This document shows positions 45,220 through 54,109 of a stretch of DNA of 64,000 nucleotides, in pieces (position 1 is the stretch's first letter; every line of letters starts with the position of its first letter). The stretch is from Methanobacteriales archaeon HGW-Methanobacteriales-1. GTDB taxonomy: Archaea; Methanobacteriota; Methanobacteria; Methanobacteriales; Methanobacteriaceae. The notes below the pieces were generated by a model that was not told where the DNA came from, ran no database searches, and saw nothing but the letters and a program-made list of their open reading frames with translations. The DNA lies in contig PGYO01000001.1 in the NCBI GenBank assembly GCA_002839705.1, positions 496,001 to 560,000 of the forward strand. Direction: 5' to 3'. The position numbers were made by a program, and so were the translations under genes.

Positions 45220-46737
45220 TTATATTATCTTATCAAAATTCTGATTAAACATATTCAATGGATTCAAATTAATATAATTCTCATTTTCAAGGTGAGGTGT
45301 TTTAGCTGGATCCATAATACCGGGGTAAATAAGTAATCCTTCAACTTTGAACCCTTTAAAAAGATAAGAATCTTTTAAATCTTCCATATAACTTAGAACT
45401 TTATATAATGACTCTAATTTAGGTAGTGCACTCTTGCCTTTTTTCATAGTAAATTTAACATCACCAATTAATACTTTCTTTTGTTCAGGACTATCAATGA
45501 TAACACTAACATCTGGTTTTATTTTAGTATCTTTATCATTAAGATGAAGGCCATTAATTAATCCACCATAATATTTTGAATGTTCTGAAGGATCCAAATG
45601 CATTTCCCAGATAATTTTTGCTTTAGAATCATCTTTTTTTAGATTTAAAGCCATTTTTGCAGAAATTAAATTATAAGAACTAATTTTAACCTCATTAAAT
45701 TCAACATTCTCCATTTCAAAACCTTTTGCTTTGAATGTTTCCCAGATTTTGGCCACAGACCATATCTCGTAAATAGAATAAAACTCACTCAAAGCCATAT
45801 CAATGCCTTTTTCTATACGCAAAGCTGCTATTAAAGAAATATAGATTATGATATCTCGCATTATTTTAAATATTTTATAAATATCAAGATAAAATAGATT
45901 ATTTTGAGCAATTAACTTGGATCTAATTTCTCCATCATCTAAAACTTCATCAGAGTAAAAAGACCACAGATCATATTCATTAAGGAGAGAATTACTATTT
46001 TTAAATATTTCTTCTGTTTTATTTTTTAAGTACTTATTTTTTTTATCAAGCCTATCTTCAACCATTTTTGAAGCTTGCATCATAAAATAGGCACTTTGAA
46101 ACATCATTTTATTTAAAATAGTTTCATGAGTATGTTGTTTTTTAGTGTAGTGTTTGTAGGGCGTGGGATTGATTAATGATTTTAAAATAAGCTGTGAACC
46201 ACTGTAATCGGTATTTATTTGAACTTCTTTATGCAATGGGCCGTTATTATATACGCTGAATAATGATTTTTCAAGTAATTTTTGATTATAATTTAGAAGA
46301 CTAACTAAAAAATCGGTAGATTTAGGAAAATCATTTAAAATCTGATAAGAGAAACTATCAACTGATTTAATGTCTTTTTTAATATTTTTTATAATATAAC
46401 TTAAAAACGAGCTGATATCTTTAAAAATATCATTACTAATAAAGTTATAAACCTCTTCAGGAGTTTTTTGTCTCTTAGAAAGTTTCCAAGGCACAATTTT
46501 AATCTTTCTTATTATTTGATCGTCACGTTCTATTACTAAATCTCCGAATTTATCATATAATGGAGTATAAATGGTTTTTGAATTATCCCAAATTCCTAAG
46601 GATAATTTTTGCTGGTTTAAGAGCTTTTTAGCATTTAGGCCATTAATTTTTATTTTTTCCAAATCATCTAGATTATTAATGCGAGTTATACAACGATTAA
46701 GCTCTTTATCACAGTCCCAATAATATTCAGATTCCAT
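45220..46737 (-). CDS. McrC-like PD-(D/E)XK nuclease subunit
   Basis: A 505-residue protein. The N-terminal half is helical with an arrangement recalling DUF2357/McrC-like proteins; the C-terminal nuclease has KPDVSVII with Asp, then a turn and VLIGDVKFTMK with D-x-K, the PD-(D/E)XK signature. AVAKIWETF-like SVAKIWETFKAKGFE before it is also typical for this group. It overlaps the McrB-like gene by 11 bases, so the two are translated together and act as one complex. McrC supplies DNA cleavage when the partner NTPase translocates. Confidence 0.75.
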   Translation of the reverse strand: MESEYYWDCDKELNRCITRINNLDDLEKIKINGLNAKKLLNQQKLSLGIWDNSKTIYTPLYDKFGDLVIERDDQIIRKIKIVPWKLSKRQKTPEEVYNFISNDIFKDISSFLSYIIKNIKKDIKSVDSFSYQILNDFPKSTDFLVSLLNYNQKLLEKSLFSVYNNGPLHKEVQINTDYSGSQLILKSLINPTPYKHYTKKQHTHETILNKMMFQSAYFMMQASKMVEDRLDKKNKYLKNKTEEIFKNSNSLLNEYDLWSFYSDEVLDDGEIRSKLIAQNNLFYLDIYKIFKIMRDIIIYISLIAALRIEKGIDMALSEFYSIYEIWSVAKIWETFKAKGFEMENVEFNEVKISSYNLISAKMALNLKKDDSKAKIIWEMHLDPSEHSKYYGGLINGLHLNDKDTKIKPDVSVIIDSPEQKKVLIGDVKFTMKKGKSALPKLESLYKVLSYMEDLKDSYLFKGFKVEGLLIYPGIMDPAKTPHLENENYINLNPLNMFNQNFDKII

Positions 46738-48727
46738 TTATATCACTGGTACCAAAATTTAAGCTATTTAATTTAGATATGGAATTGTTTAGATCATGCC
46801 TTTCTAGAATAGTTCTAATATTGGAGTAATTCAAATCATTTTCAAAGAAAGGAACAATTAATGAGGAAATAGCTAAATCCGCGAAATTTTCACTGTAATA
46901 AGATGTGAATAACAAAGTATCTTTTAGAATACCAATTCCTAATGGCTTGATTTTATTTAGCTCCCCAAATACATCAATGATGATATCTGCTGTTTCGTAA
47001 TCGCCTTTATATTCAAATGATTTAAGGAAGTCATCTCTTTTGGAAACTTTCAATTCTTCAATTAAATCATTTTTGGTGGTTATTTCAATAAAGGTAAATC
47101 TTCGCTTTAAGGCATCCCCTAATTTAAATAAAAAGGTCTTATCATAAACATTAAGAGTTCCAATAATTCTAAACTTATCTAAAAGGTTTCTTAGATTATC
47201 TATGTCCAAGTCTTCATCTGCTTCTTTCAAAAGAATTTGCCGTATATGTTCAGCATCATTTAGGCGGTGTTCTCTTTCTAAATAAGTGAAAAATATTCCT
47301 AATGCAGTATCTATTTGTGTACGGTTGATTTCATCTAAAATTAAAACTTTCTCTGAAAGGAGTGCATCTAATAAAAATCTTTTTTCTTTAGAGTAAATTA
47401 GATTTCCATCTTTTACTTCAGGGACTATTCTACAGACTAAATCGTAGTAATCAGTTCCTGAGTGAACGGTGTATAGTGAATAGGCATTTTTACCTAGATA
47501 TTCTTCGCTGATGATTTTAGATAAAACTGTTTTTCCTGATCCTGGTGGGCCAAAGAAGATTAGGTTTTTTCCTCTTTGCAGTTCATTAAGGCCTATTTCT
47601 TTCTCTTGACTGTAAGTTTGATTTAAAAATTCTAGAAAATCATTTTTAGGTTTTGGAGATATATTTACACCTTCAGAGAATATTTCATAAAACTGATCTT
47701 TTTGTTGTGGATTTTTTTCTATAATAAATCTCATAAGTGCATTCCACATATCCTGAGGAAGCTTATAATGGGACTGTCCAAATTTCTTTTTTACTAAATT
47801 GCAGTCTTTAAGTTCAGGGTGATTAACTAGTTCTTCCCAGGTAACTGGATTTTCAAGTATAATTTTTTTTAGAATATTTACAATAGGTCCTTTAAATTCT
47901 GTATTTTTTTTATCATTATACGAATCATTTTGAGCCATGTAGATTTCAGATATGCTGCTTAAAGGCTGACTACAATAAAATAGAATAATATCTCCTTTTT
48001 TCAGGTTTTCAGGACTACTCCATATTTTTTTCTCATAATTTGTGAAATTTGGATATTTATCTATATTTACTGCAAAAATCCATTTTTGGATTGTAGATTC
48101 ATTTTTAATTTTGTAAACTTCTTTTTTTCCTTCATCTTCAGCAGCAATTGTATGTAAAAATAAATCAACATCGGTAAAAGTTAAATTAAGTTCTGGCTTA
48201 AGATTTTTTAATTTATTTATTAATTCTAAGACATTTTTATAGACATCGCCCCTTGTATCTCCTTTATGCGAGAAATCCCAACCAAGAACTTTAAAACCAT
48301 CTTCAGTTTTTCCATTCCATAAACAATACTTTTCAGGATTGAAATCCATTAAAAAAGCAGTTACCATTGCTTTTCCCATTCCATTTAAGTGTATTTCTCC
48401 ATCTAAAACACTATTTAATCTTTCTTTTATTGGTATTGTTTCATTTAGAAGGTAAAGAATTGTTTGACGAAATTTATCAATATTTTCAATTGGCCTAAAT
48501 TTATTTATATGAATGAGACTTTGCTTTTCACCAGTCCCACTATTAAAATAATCTAAATATCTATTTTTCAATTCTTCGTCAGACATATTTTCAATCATTT
48601 CAGGCTGAATCCACTCATGGTTCTTTTTTATAGCATTTAATCTCTTAGGAAGCCATTCTGTCCTCATTTGAGAGGAACTTTCAAACCATTCTAGCAATTT
48701 TCCAATTTTTTCATCTGATAAATGCAT
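46727..48727 (-). CDS. McrB-like AAA+ NTPase with EVE-like domain
   Basis: About 666 residues. Residues 1-200 form a helical N-domain (LNGMGKAMVTAFLMDFNPEK). Residues 217-300 (KWIFAVNIDKY, then LKKGDIILFYCSQP and FKGPIV) fit an EVE/PUA-like fold, which reads modified bases. Then the McrB-type motor: Walker A FFGPPGSGKT (395-403), Walker B LILDEINR (466-472), the GTLN sensor and LGDALKRRFTFIEI arginine finger. With the McrC-like nuclease this makes a type IV restriction system that would cut modified foreign DNA. ATG start near GTGG; a GTG three codons earlier is possible. Confidence 0.85.
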   Translation of the reverse strand: MHLSDEKIGKLLEWFESSSQMRTEWLPKRLNAIKKNHEWIQPEMIENMSDEELKNRYLDYFNSGTGEKQSLIHINKFRPIENIDKFRQTILYLLNETIPIKERLNSVLDGEIHLNGMGKAMVTAFLMDFNPEKYCLWNGKTEDGFKVLGWDFSHKGDTRGDVYKNVLELINKLKNLKPELNLTFTDVDLFLHTIAAEDEGKKEVYKIKNESTIQKWIFAVNIDKYPNFTNYEKKIWSSPENLKKGDIILFYCSQPLSSISEIYMAQNDSYNDKKNTEFKGPIVNILKKIILENPVTWEELVNHPELKDCNLVKKKFGQSHYKLPQDMWNALMRFIIEKNPQQKDQFYEIFSEGVNISPKPKNDFLEFLNQTYSQEKEIGLNELQRGKNLIFFGPPGSGKTVLSKIISEEYLGKNAYSLYTVHSGTDYYDLVCRIVPEVKDGNLIYSKEKRFLLDALLSEKVLILDEINRTQIDTALGIFFTYLEREHRLNDAEHIRQILLKEADEDLDIDNLRNLLDKFRIIGTLNVYDKTFLFKLGDALKRRFTFIEITTKNDLIEELKVSKRDDFLKSFEYKGDYETADIIIDVFGELNKIKPLGIGILKDTLLFTSYYSENFADLAISSLIVPFFENDLNYSNIRTILERHDLNNSISKLNSLNFGTSDINGI

Positions 48728-48796
48728 TATAACCACATCCAGTATTAAGAACCACCAATAGATAAATATTAAAAAAAGTTTTTCATATTTAAATAA

Positions 48797-49039
48797 CTAT
48801 TTAGGCTTATTTTTCTTTACTTTCTTGAATTGGGACTTTTTAGAAAAATTATATTCATCAATATTGTAAATTTCCCTTGATTGAGCTTCTTTAGACTCAA
48901 TGGTTATTATTTTTCCAAGATGCCATCATTTAGCTCAATCTGAACAATCTTGTGTTTGGGAGTAACATATTCAATTACTACCTCTGAACCATCTTCTTTT
49001 TTATATTGAATTTACGCCCACTCTGAAATGAGCGTCCAT
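48797..49039 (-). pseudogene. Frame-shifted small gene in the defence island
   Basis: From ATG, the reading MDAHFRVG is soon broken, continues in a second frame as KKEDGSEVVIEYVTPKHKIV and IELNDGILEK, then in a third as TIESKEAQSREIYNIDEYNF and KKNKPK to a TAG. The three pieces together make an 80-residue protein-like sequence with natural codon use, so at least two frameshifts are needed. It looks like a decayed gene between the DUF1802 and McrB-like genes. Sequencing error is an alternative. Confidence 0.55.
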
Positions 49040-49051
49040 AATTTCTACTCA

Positions 49052-49570
49052 CTATTTTTTTTCAATTTCAGTAAGAATTTTTGAAAATTGAGCATCATTA
49101 AGAACTGGTTTACCATTTAAACGAATTTCTTCACTTACATTAGCATAAAGCAGGCCTTTAGTCCTATCAACCATAACAGGTTTTTCCAGTTCATAAACTC
49201 TTAAGACCCACACATAGGCCTTACTGGACCCTAAATATGCTTTAACATGTTCATTAGTCCAGATGTGGAATTTATTTAAAGTCCCTATTCTAGAAGATGG
49301 TTTTTCAATTACTTTTTCCACAGTAGCGAAATATTTCACTTCTTTTTTATCACTATCTTCTTTAGGCAGTGCATTCTTTTTGGCAAATGATCGATCTTCT
49401 TTCTTAAAGCTGTCTAAAAAGTCATCTTTGTTGGCATAGCTGGTAGTGGGATATAAAAGAAACTTTTCCACGGAAGTATTGTATTTCCTTATCAAAATAG
49501 TCTGTTTACCTTGGCCTAAGGCCTCTAAAGTGGCATTCCATTCATTCAGGCATTTAGTTATAGTTTCCAT
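49052..49570 (-). CDS. DUF1802 family protein
   Basis: A 172-residue protein. EWNATLEALGQGKQTILIRK followed by FLLYPTTSY matches DUF1802, whose function is unknown. The C-terminal half is alpha/beta without motifs. Start at METITK, since AAGGG is 9 bases upstream but abuts an earlier ATG that overlaps the previous stop as ATGA. The tight junction with the DUF365 gene points to a co-translated pair. In this island it may be an adaptor or modified-DNA reader for the methylase-helicase module. Confidence 0.75.
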   Translation of the reverse strand: METITKCLNEWNATLEALGQGKQTILIRKYNTSVEKFLLYPTTSYANKDDFLDSFKKEDRSFAKKNALPKEDSDKKEVKYFATVEKVIEKPSSRIGTLNKFHIWTNEHVKAYLGSSKAYVWVLRVYELEKPVMVDRTKGLLYANVSEEIRLNGKPVLNDAQFSKILTEIEKK

Positions 49571-49575
49571 TAGAA

Positions 49576-49989
49576 TCATCCCTTATTTTTCTCAATCATC
49601 TTGAATTCGTCTTCATAGATGTACTTTCCAGATATGGCAATGAATCGTTTAGGAACCACCTTTTTATTGAACATCTGGAAGTTTTCAAACTCAATAACAT
49701 TCATTTCAGCCCTTCCTTTAGAATATTCCTTAAATTCTTCTGTAGTTAGCATCAATTGATTTTCATATTCTTTTAAAATATCAGATGGCTTCATTTTAAC
49801 TACTTGGATTACATCAGCCCATCCAGTATAGGCTTTAGCCCCGTGGGATTCATATATTATGAATTTATCTCCTTCAGAGACTCTTCCCAGATGTGATTTT
49901 CCTACAAAAACAGTTTTTCCCTTTTTATATATCCTTTCTGCATATTCGGTTGGTATGGGATGAGTTACCCCTTTAATTTCTTTATCCAT
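49576..49989 (-). CDS. DUF365 family PUA-like protein
   Basis: A 137-residue protein matching DUF365, an archaeal family with a PUA/ASCH-like beta barrel: HPIPTEYAERIYKKGKTVFV, then EGDKFIIYESHGAKAYTGWA and KRFIAISGKYIYEDEFKMI. PUA-like folds bind RNA or modified DNA bases. AGGTGA lies 5 bases before the ATG. It follows the SNF2 helicase by about 20 bases and overlaps the DUF1802 gene region, so all belong to one operon. Confidence 0.75.
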   Translation of the reverse strand: MDKEIKGVTHPIPTEYAERIYKKGKTVFVGKSHLGRVSEGDKFIIYESHGAKAYTGWADVIQVVKMKPSDILKEYENQLMLTTEEFKEYSKGRAEMNVIEFENFQMFNKKVVPKRFIAISGKYIYEDEFKMIEKNKG

Positions 49990-50010
49990 TTTTTCACCTT
50001 TTTATGATTA

Positions 50011-53000
50011 TTATGGAATTAACAACTCAATAGCTTTTTTAAGATCCCTCTCTAAAGGTAAATATAATTCTGGATCATTTCCGTAATGATATGAAATCCA
50101 TCTAACCGTACTTTCATCAACTTCCCTATAGAAATAACAGGCTTCTTCACCTGTTTTAGGACTTTCAATTATTTTAAAGAAAGGAACAATCTGTAAAGGT
50201 TTTAAAGTCTCTTTATTTATTAAATATAGGCTTCCCTTTTGCAAAGAATTATCAGTACTTAGTTTCATGGTTATGAAAGGAGTACGAGTACCAGTTATTT
50301 TCATTACATCGTATTGATACTTATCTTCTAATCTGGAGCCTTCATTAGGTATTATAAGGATATTATCAGTATATTTATCGGAAATTGTTCGCCAGGTTTT
50401 ATATAATTGTTTTTCTAGATATTGAAGATGTTCTTTTTCCATTTTCTCAGAAGAATCTCCACCATGGCCTTTATGGCGGTTACGGAAATCTTTAACATCA
50501 TAAAGTAAGTTATATATTTGTTTATTGGTTATTAGATCAATAAATTCTCTATTTTGTCCAGTAACGTCTAAAAACTTCTCAAATAATAATCTATGATTTT
50601 TGGAACCGCTACTAGCTAGGAATCTTATTTTTTTAGCTATTCTACCACCAAAAGTATACCATTTTCCAAAAGTAGTTTGTGTTATCCATTCCACACGATC
50701 TACTAAAATATTTGGATCTTCAAGAATATTTCGATCATTCTTAATGGCTTCAGCAGTTATACTTGTTATTATTGTACCATGGAACTCACATAATGATTCA
50801 AAATAATTAAAAAGGATTTTAACTTGTTTTGAAGGATCTCTTTCAGCATAATATTTCCATAAAATGGATGATAATGGATAAGGTAAGGTTTCTAACCAAT
50901 CAACAAATGTTGAACTCATAAGTTCTTCTTTGATTTCGGAATTAGTCTCTTCTTTTGGTTTTTCAGGAACTACTAATTTTGGTTTAGCGGATTTTGCTGC
51001 TTCATCAAGACCTGAAGGGTCAATTACTACTTTATAATCATCAAAATGAATAGTTTTAGCCACTTCACTGAGATTATTATAAGGGTCTAAAATTTTAATT
51101 AATTCAGGATTATCTAGGGCATTTTTAACAACATAAAGATAGAAGTTATCTGGATTTTCAGAGGCCACTCTCCATTCATTAGAAGATATTTGTATTTTAC
51201 CCTCTGTTTTAAATGATTTAGCTTCAATCATTCTTTCTTCATGATCAGATTTAGTTAAAATATCATATCCTCTGAATTCTTCTTTATCCAGTGAATTATA
51301 AATGGTTGATCTGCCCCAATCATTCTCTTTTTTAATTATGTAATCCACACCAGCTTTTTCCACTTCTTTTTTAATTTCTTCTATATTCAGGTCTGAAGCT
51401 CCTGCAGATCCTCTTTCTGGTTTTATAACTACCCCACAACTCAAAGGACCACATAATTCCCATTTAACATTACGAGAAGATTCTAATTCAGAAATTATCT
51501 GCTGATGTTTAGCTCTAAGTGATTTAACATTATCTTCATGCCCTGGAATCAAGAATCGTTGACCTTTATCTTCTGCTTTACGAATATTACGTTCTTCAAT
51601 AGCGATTTTACATTCAAAATCAGCATTTAATCTTTTAAGATCTAATTCTAAATCCTTTTCATGTTTATGTTGAGCAAAATCATTTAAATTCTGAACTTGA
51701 GAACTTATTTCATTTGTTAATTCACTTGTGTCCACAGAATCTATAAAGTCCATTACTTTTTGGGATACGTAATTTCCTTCTAAGGTATTGTAATCCCATA
51801 TTTGTAAAGGATCAATGACCTTAGATTTTTTCCCTGTTTTAAAAATAAGAATGGGCTCAGCATATACTTCTTGACCTAATGCATCAAAGAATCTAATAAT
51901 ATATGGTAAAAGCAGACCATTTTCATCTCCTTCTAAGATACTTATCCCCTGGAAGTTCATAGATTTCTCTAAGGCCATGTTCAAGGCTGGATTTCCGAGG
52001 GCAACATATTCATATTTCCTTTGAGCTTCCTTGTCAAAGGTACCTTGGAAATCATATATTTTATTTCGGTAATGAGAAATATTTTTAGCACATTTTGGTT
52101 TATCAACGTCTTCAGCAGGATTTAAATATAAAATATAAGTATTTTTACCAATTGGATCATAAGATCCGTTTTCTCTATTAGATAAATAACTTAATAGGAA
52201 TCTTTCCACATCAAACTTAACGACTCCGCTTTCTATGCTCCTAGTAGCTCTTAAAACTTCTGTTAAGTCAAAACGATTTTTAATCATGTAATGTTCAATA
52301 TTATCAATCAATTGTAATTTTTCTTCAATTAAACCTTGCACTCTGTCAGATGCATCAGTATCGCCTACTGTACGAGCTATTTTAAAGATTTCCATCATTT
52401 CTTTTTCAGAAATTAGTGAACCAATAACATCTACGGTTCGATCACCAAAAGCTAATCTTATTTCTTCTAATTTTTCCACTAACTTCTCTAAAACATGATT
52501 ATCAATGGCAAATCCAGTTTTATAATTATAAATAAAAACAGGTTTTTCCTGACCATACCTGTAGGCCCGTCCAATCCTTTGTTCTAAACGATTAGGATTC
52601 CAAGGCAGCTCATAATTAACTACAATATTAGCAAATTGGAGGTTAAGACCCTCACTAATAGCATCAGTACCAATTAAAATATTAGCAAAGTTTTCAAAGT
52701 TGTCTCTTTGAAGTTCCCGCTCTTTAATATCCATACTACCGTGGATTTCTACTACACTAAAACCTTCTTCTCCCAATATTCTTTTAAGATTAAACAATGT
52801 AGGTTTAAATTCAGTGAAGAGGATAATTTTATCTTCGGGTCTAGTTCTTCTAAGTTCGTTTAATCCTTCTATTAGTTTCAGGCTTTTACTATCTTCATTA
52901 GTATCAACTAAATTCTGACCCATGGATATAAGTTCTTCAAGTTCTTCAAGTTCTTCTTTTAATTCATCACCAATAGATGCAGTTGACCCAATGATAATGT

Positions 53001-54093
53001 CGTCATCTTCTTCCCTTGTTTTTGCATCTAAATCTTCTGGATGTTCAAAATAAGTACTCTCATCCTTAGTTTCTAGGAAAGGTTCCCATAATCTATTTTT
53101 TCTATTTTTTAAAGCTTGTAAACCTGCATAAATGGAAGAAGAAACCATTCTATGTAAAATATATAGAGCTAAAACAGCACTGGTTTTATTTCGTTCTTCA
53201 GCTTTACGGTAGTATTTGTTTACATAAGCACCCATAGCATCATAGAACTCTTCCTCTTCTTGAGTAAAATCAATATCAATAGTATATGGCTCTTCCCGGT
53301 GAGGGAATATATTCTGTCCTTTAAAATTAGTTATTTCATTTTTCATTCGCCGGATCATGATAGGATCTAGATAACGAATAAGTTCATAACGATCTTCAGT
53401 TAATTGTAAATTTTGATCGAGAAGTCCTAAAAGGTTTAAAAAGTTATCTAACTTACCATCGTGAGGAGTAGCAGTTGCAAGAATTAAATGACTTGAATTT
53501 TCACTTAAAACTTCACCTAAAGCAAATCTTAGGTTCCCATACTTTAATTTGTGAGCTTCATCAATAATTACTAAATCCCAGTGGGTATCTTTTAATAATT
53601 CTAATTTATCAGGATTTTTAGCATAATCCATAGAGGTTATACCTTTATTCACGTGTTTAAATGGATTATCTAATCCCACTTTACCCCTAATAATTTCAAA
53701 GTTTTCCCCAAATTTATATAATAATTCTTCTTGCCATTGGATCTGTAAACCAGCGGGACAAACAATTAACACTTTTTTGATTCGAGAAGACAATAGGAGC
53801 TCTTTTAGTACCATACCAATCATAATGGTTTTTCCTAACCCTACATCATCTGCAAGAAGTACTCGTATTCTTCCATCAGTATCTCCATGAGGCCTAAGCA
53901 TATTCATCATTTTGACAAAACTTTCTATCTGATGAGGCAGAGGATCAATTCTACCGGTAGCCACACAAGATAAAGGATCAAAAAGATGTTTTAGGTGGAT
54001 ACGATAAGCATCCACAGCTAGTTTAAGCTTAAGAGAAGGTTCAATTTGGTCATTTTCAAGTCGGGATTTTATTTCTTCTAAGGTTAGGACCAT
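50011..54093 (-). CDS. SNF2-family helicase with DUF3883 and HEPN-like domains (DrmD-like)
   Basis: A 1360-residue protein. Residues 50-560 form an SNF2 helicase: VGLGKT (84-89), LIVCPAGLQIQW, IIDEAH (176-181), ATATPHDG, GTDAISEGLNLQ and QRIGRAYRYGQ. From about 915 to 1020 lies DUF3883 (GYDILTKSDHEERMIEAKSF; its GYD...EAK pattern recalls PD-(D/E)XK). Near the end, VKDFRNRHKGHGGD holds R-N-x4-H (Arg1204, His1210), the catalytic pattern of HEPN RNases, in a helical region. The first two parts resemble DrmD of class 1 DISARM. It follows the methylase by 16 bases; AGGAG precedes the ATG. A motor for DNA sensing or translocation is expected. Confidence 0.85.
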   Translation of the reverse strand: MVLTLEEIKSRLENDQIEPSLKLKLAVDAYRIHLKHLFDPLSCVATGRIDPLPHQIESFVKMMNMLRPHGDTDGRIRVLLADDVGLGKTIMIGMVLKELLLSSRIKKVLIVCPAGLQIQWQEELLYKFGENFEIIRGKVGLDNPFKHVNKGITSMDYAKNPDKLELLKDTHWDLVIIDEAHKLKYGNLRFALGEVLSENSSHLILATATPHDGKLDNFLNLLGLLDQNLQLTEDRYELIRYLDPIMIRRMKNEITNFKGQNIFPHREEPYTIDIDFTQEEEEFYDAMGAYVNKYYRKAEERNKTSAVLALYILHRMVSSSIYAGLQALKNRKNRLWEPFLETKDESTYFEHPEDLDAKTREEDDDIIIGSTASIGDELKEELEELEELISMGQNLVDTNEDSKSLKLIEGLNELRRTRPEDKIILFTEFKPTLFNLKRILGEEGFSVVEIHGSMDIKERELQRDNFENFANILIGTDAISEGLNLQFANIVVNYELPWNPNRLEQRIGRAYRYGQEKPVFIYNYKTGFAIDNHVLEKLVEKLEEIRLAFGDRTVDVIGSLISEKEMMEIFKIARTVGDTDASDRVQGLIEEKLQLIDNIEHYMIKNRFDLTEVLRATRSIESGVVKFDVERFLLSYLSNRENGSYDPIGKNTYILYLNPAEDVDKPKCAKNISHYRNKIYDFQGTFDKEAQRKYEYVALGNPALNMALEKSMNFQGISILEGDENGLLLPYIIRFFDALGQEVYAEPILIFKTGKKSKVIDPLQIWDYNTLEGNYVSQKVMDFIDSVDTSELTNEISSQVQNLNDFAQHKHEKDLELDLKRLNADFECKIAIEERNIRKAEDKGQRFLIPGHEDNVKSLRAKHQQIISELESSRNVKWELCGPLSCGVVIKPERGSAGASDLNIEEIKKEVEKAGVDYIIKKENDWGRSTIYNSLDKEEFRGYDILTKSDHEERMIEAKSFKTEGKIQISSNEWRVASENPDNFYLYVVKNALDNPELIKILDPYNNLSEVAKTIHFDDYKVVIDPSGLDEAAKSAKPKLVVPEKPKEETNSEIKEELMSSTFVDWLETLPYPLSSILWKYYAERDPSKQVKILFNYFESLCEFHGTIITSITAEAIKNDRNILEDPNILVDRVEWITQTTFGKWYTFGGRIAKKIRFLASSGSKNHRLLFEKFLDVTGQNREFIDLITNKQIYNLLYDVKDFRNRHKGHGGDSSEKMEKEHLQYLEKQLYKTWRTISDKYTDNILIIPNEGSRLEDKYQYDVMKITGTRTPFITMKLSTDNSLQKGSLYLINKETLKPLQIVPFFKIIESPKTGEEACYFYREVDESTVRWISYHYGNDPELYLPLERDLKKAIELLIP

Positions 54094-54109
54094 TTTAATT
54101 CGCTCCTAT

